NCBI GenBank assembly: GCA_001579985.1
Contig: LRSR01009253.1
Location: 1 to 20,120 of the forward strand
Length of the DNA stretch: 20,120 nucleotides
Direction: 5' to 3'
From: Hypsibius dujardini
Lineage: Eukaryota; Tardigrada; Eutardigrada; Parachela; Hypsibiidae
The position numbers and the translations under genes are program-made. The notes under the pieces were generated by a model. It was not told the origin of the DNA. It saw nothing but the letters and a program-made list of their open reading frames with translations, and searched no databases. This document shows positions 18,718 through 20,120 of the stretch, piece by piece (position 1 is the stretch's first letter; every line of letters starts with the position of its first letter).

Positions 18718-19180
18718 TTTGTTATATTTTTCGTCAAAAACACTACCAAACCTGGTTTAAATTTCCATTTTTTAGAGGAAAAACTCAGATGCTAAAGGTG
18801 TTCTAGTACATCAGCAATCATTTCTCACAAAATAATCTGCAAATTTCCCGTTTTCGTTCTCTAAATCCAATTTTGGGGAATTAGTGCCCTGTTTATTTAT
18901 GTATAGTCGTAGAAATAAAATTTAACAATTGCTCTCAAACAATCTAAGCCATAACGCAGTACGCGGACAGTGGGTAAAGGCAGTGTACATACCTGAAGGT
19001 TCAAATCAACACAATCAAGTCGTACAATCTCCACTGGACCGCAAGAAAGTAGTACTTCGTTCGCCGGCGTTTTTAAGGAGGCCAAGGAACCGAAACATAA
19101 GGAAGAGATTTTTGGGAAAGTTCAGTTCTAAACTAATATTTTTATTGTTTTGTCTGAGATTAACAATCCCTGTTCCTTGC

Positions 19181-19251
19181 GTGTAACGTGTAACGTGTGT
19201 AACGTGTGTAACGTGTGTACGTGTGTAACGTGTAACGTTGCGTGTAACGTG
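19181..19251. repeat. GTGTAAC / GTGTGTAAC minisatellite
   Basis: About eight tandem units of 7-9 bp on the pattern GTGTAACGT, with the 12-mer TTGCGTGTAACG at both ends of the array. The mixed 7- and 9-bp steps suggest slippage. Confidence 0.85.
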
Positions 19252-19744
19252 ACATTAAAAGGACTTGTGTAACATTAACTTACCTTAATCTTGCACATTT
19301 TTGTGGATTTCCAACCGTTTACCTTGGATGAATAATGATGTTGCTCAGCTGTTTTACCCCGAATGGTACATTGTACTGGTATACTTATTTTTAGTATGCG
19401 GGCACGAGTTTAAAATAATTAAAAATTGGATACTTGGGTAACTTTAAATACTGCCTTAATTTAATCCCTGGCCGGGTGCTTGTGTAAATCTTAATTCTCC
19501 CTTAAAATAGCCCCTGTCTTCCACCCAAAACGCGATGCTTTGGCAGCGCCAACCTTCCAAACGATGCAGCTCTAACATGCCACCATAATCACCAAGGTCC
19601 CAAGCATAATGACTATATACGAGATTGCGTATGCCGATGAAAACCTACTTTTGCTTTCAAAGTTGTGTTAAGCGTTGAGCAATGAGTTACCGGCACGTGG
19701 GTGAGCGGTAAAAAGCGTACTGGTAGACTGTATTGAAAGTGATA

Positions 19745-19781
19745 TACAAAATTATATTATTATTAGTGATATATATATATT
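19745..19781. repeat. AT-rich microsatellite
   Basis: A TATTATTATTA run followed by GATATATATATAT. It is simple sequence without further features. Confidence 0.7.
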
Positions 19782-20019
19782 CTCTACATCGAAAGTTTAC
19801 GGCCGACCATGCACAAACGACCAAGCCAAAAACAGCGAGCCTTGACTCCTCCGTGATATCAATACATCTGTTCTTAGAAGTTCTTAAGATTCTTCCTACA
19901 TACGCTAGTCGGCATGCATTGAACGTAATGTGCACGTTCCCTCGTCGCCATCTATACTTATTCACAACAAGGAAGTAAACAAAACTTTAATCTATGGCCG
20001 ATAGGTTGAATGCACATTT

Positions 20020-20087
20020 CGCCAAATGGCGTGGCTGGCTCATCATGCGCATAACTATGGCAGAGCAATATTATACGCCATTTTGCG
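20020..20087. repeat. Short inverted repeat near the window end
   Basis: CGCCAAATGGCGT at 20020-20032 pairs with 20075-20087 (reverse complement CGCAAAATGGCGT, one mismatch) across a 42-nt loop. It could be a small palindromic element or chance. AGCAATAT-TATACGCCA near 20064 loosely resembles the terminal repeat of the 8043 MITE, but no partner end is visible. Confidence 0.35.
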
Positions 20088-20120
20088 TTTCCACGGCCTC
20101 CCTTAAAAAAATACGTCTGT

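Larger units (their letters stand above)
18102..20120. other. Intergenic region upstream of the GPCR
   Basis: About 2 kb without a supported gene. It contains a repeated AACCGGTT motif (18601-18717), a GTGTAAC minisatellite (19181-19251), an AT microsatellite near 19745-19781, and a short inverted repeat at the window end (20020-20032 against 20075-20087). Small frames on both strands (for example 18929-19186 and 19687-19978) lack splice context or family resemblance. The 5' UTR and promoter of the GPCR should lie in the first few hundred bases. Confidence 0.45.

Noticed and set aside
19181-19251. Telomere-like repeat
   Set aside because: The GTGTAAC units are irregular and differ from TTAGGC, TTAGG or GATGTCTGGTGT-type telomere repeats; treated as a minisatellite.
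1-20120. tRNA, rRNA or CRISPR features
   Set aside because: I saw no cloverleaf with a T-loop GGTTCGANTCC core, no rRNA-like stretch and no spaced direct-repeat array.

Overview
The window looks like nuclear DNA of a small invertebrate. Genes are split by short GT-AG introns (70-86 nt where nothing has inserted), there is a rhodopsin-type GPCR, and there are DNA-transposon remnants of several superfamilies. The multi-membrane proteins carry the TYhhhhhQF-like signature of invertebrate gustatory receptors. This suggests an ecdysozoan; a tardigrade is my best guess, but nothing in the sequence proves it. All gene models come from reading frames, splice sites and phase, without transcript evidence.

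Layout. (1) 1-618 (+) holds the 3' part of an unrecognised gene. (2) 1503-11564 (+) is a tandem cluster of gustatory-receptor-like genes. It has four large first exons (A 1503-2621, B 4802-5923, C 6803-7909, D 9508-10608) and only three sets of the two small C-terminal exons (after A, B and D). Unit C has no private set, and its phase-0 donor would fit the exons at 11175 and 11415. C and D may therefore be alternative first exons of one gene, as known for some insect gustatory receptor loci. (3) 11565-13652 is intergenic and contains a 704-bp hAT element with a perfect 8-bp target duplication. (4) 13653-15836 (+) encodes a predicted secreted protein with a six-cysteine module and a threonine-rich mucin-like tract. 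(5) 18101-16276 (-) is a three-exon class A GPCR with an altered DRY motif, convergent with the mucin-like gene. (6) 18102-20120 is intergenic with simple and short repeats.

Mobile DNA explains most of the size differences between paralogous parts. A foldback element of about 0.9 kb, whose arms are tandem repeats of about 57-60 bp, swells intron 1 of receptor A to 1115 nt against 85 nt in receptor B. A 274-bp MITE with TA duplication lies after receptor exon C. A 181-bp MITE with TAA duplication lies in intron 2 of the mucin-like gene and carries CRE-type octamers in its terminal repeats.

The receptors and the GPCR are membrane sensors and the mucin-like protein is probably extracellular. 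Apart from the receptor cluster, nothing shows that these genes work together.
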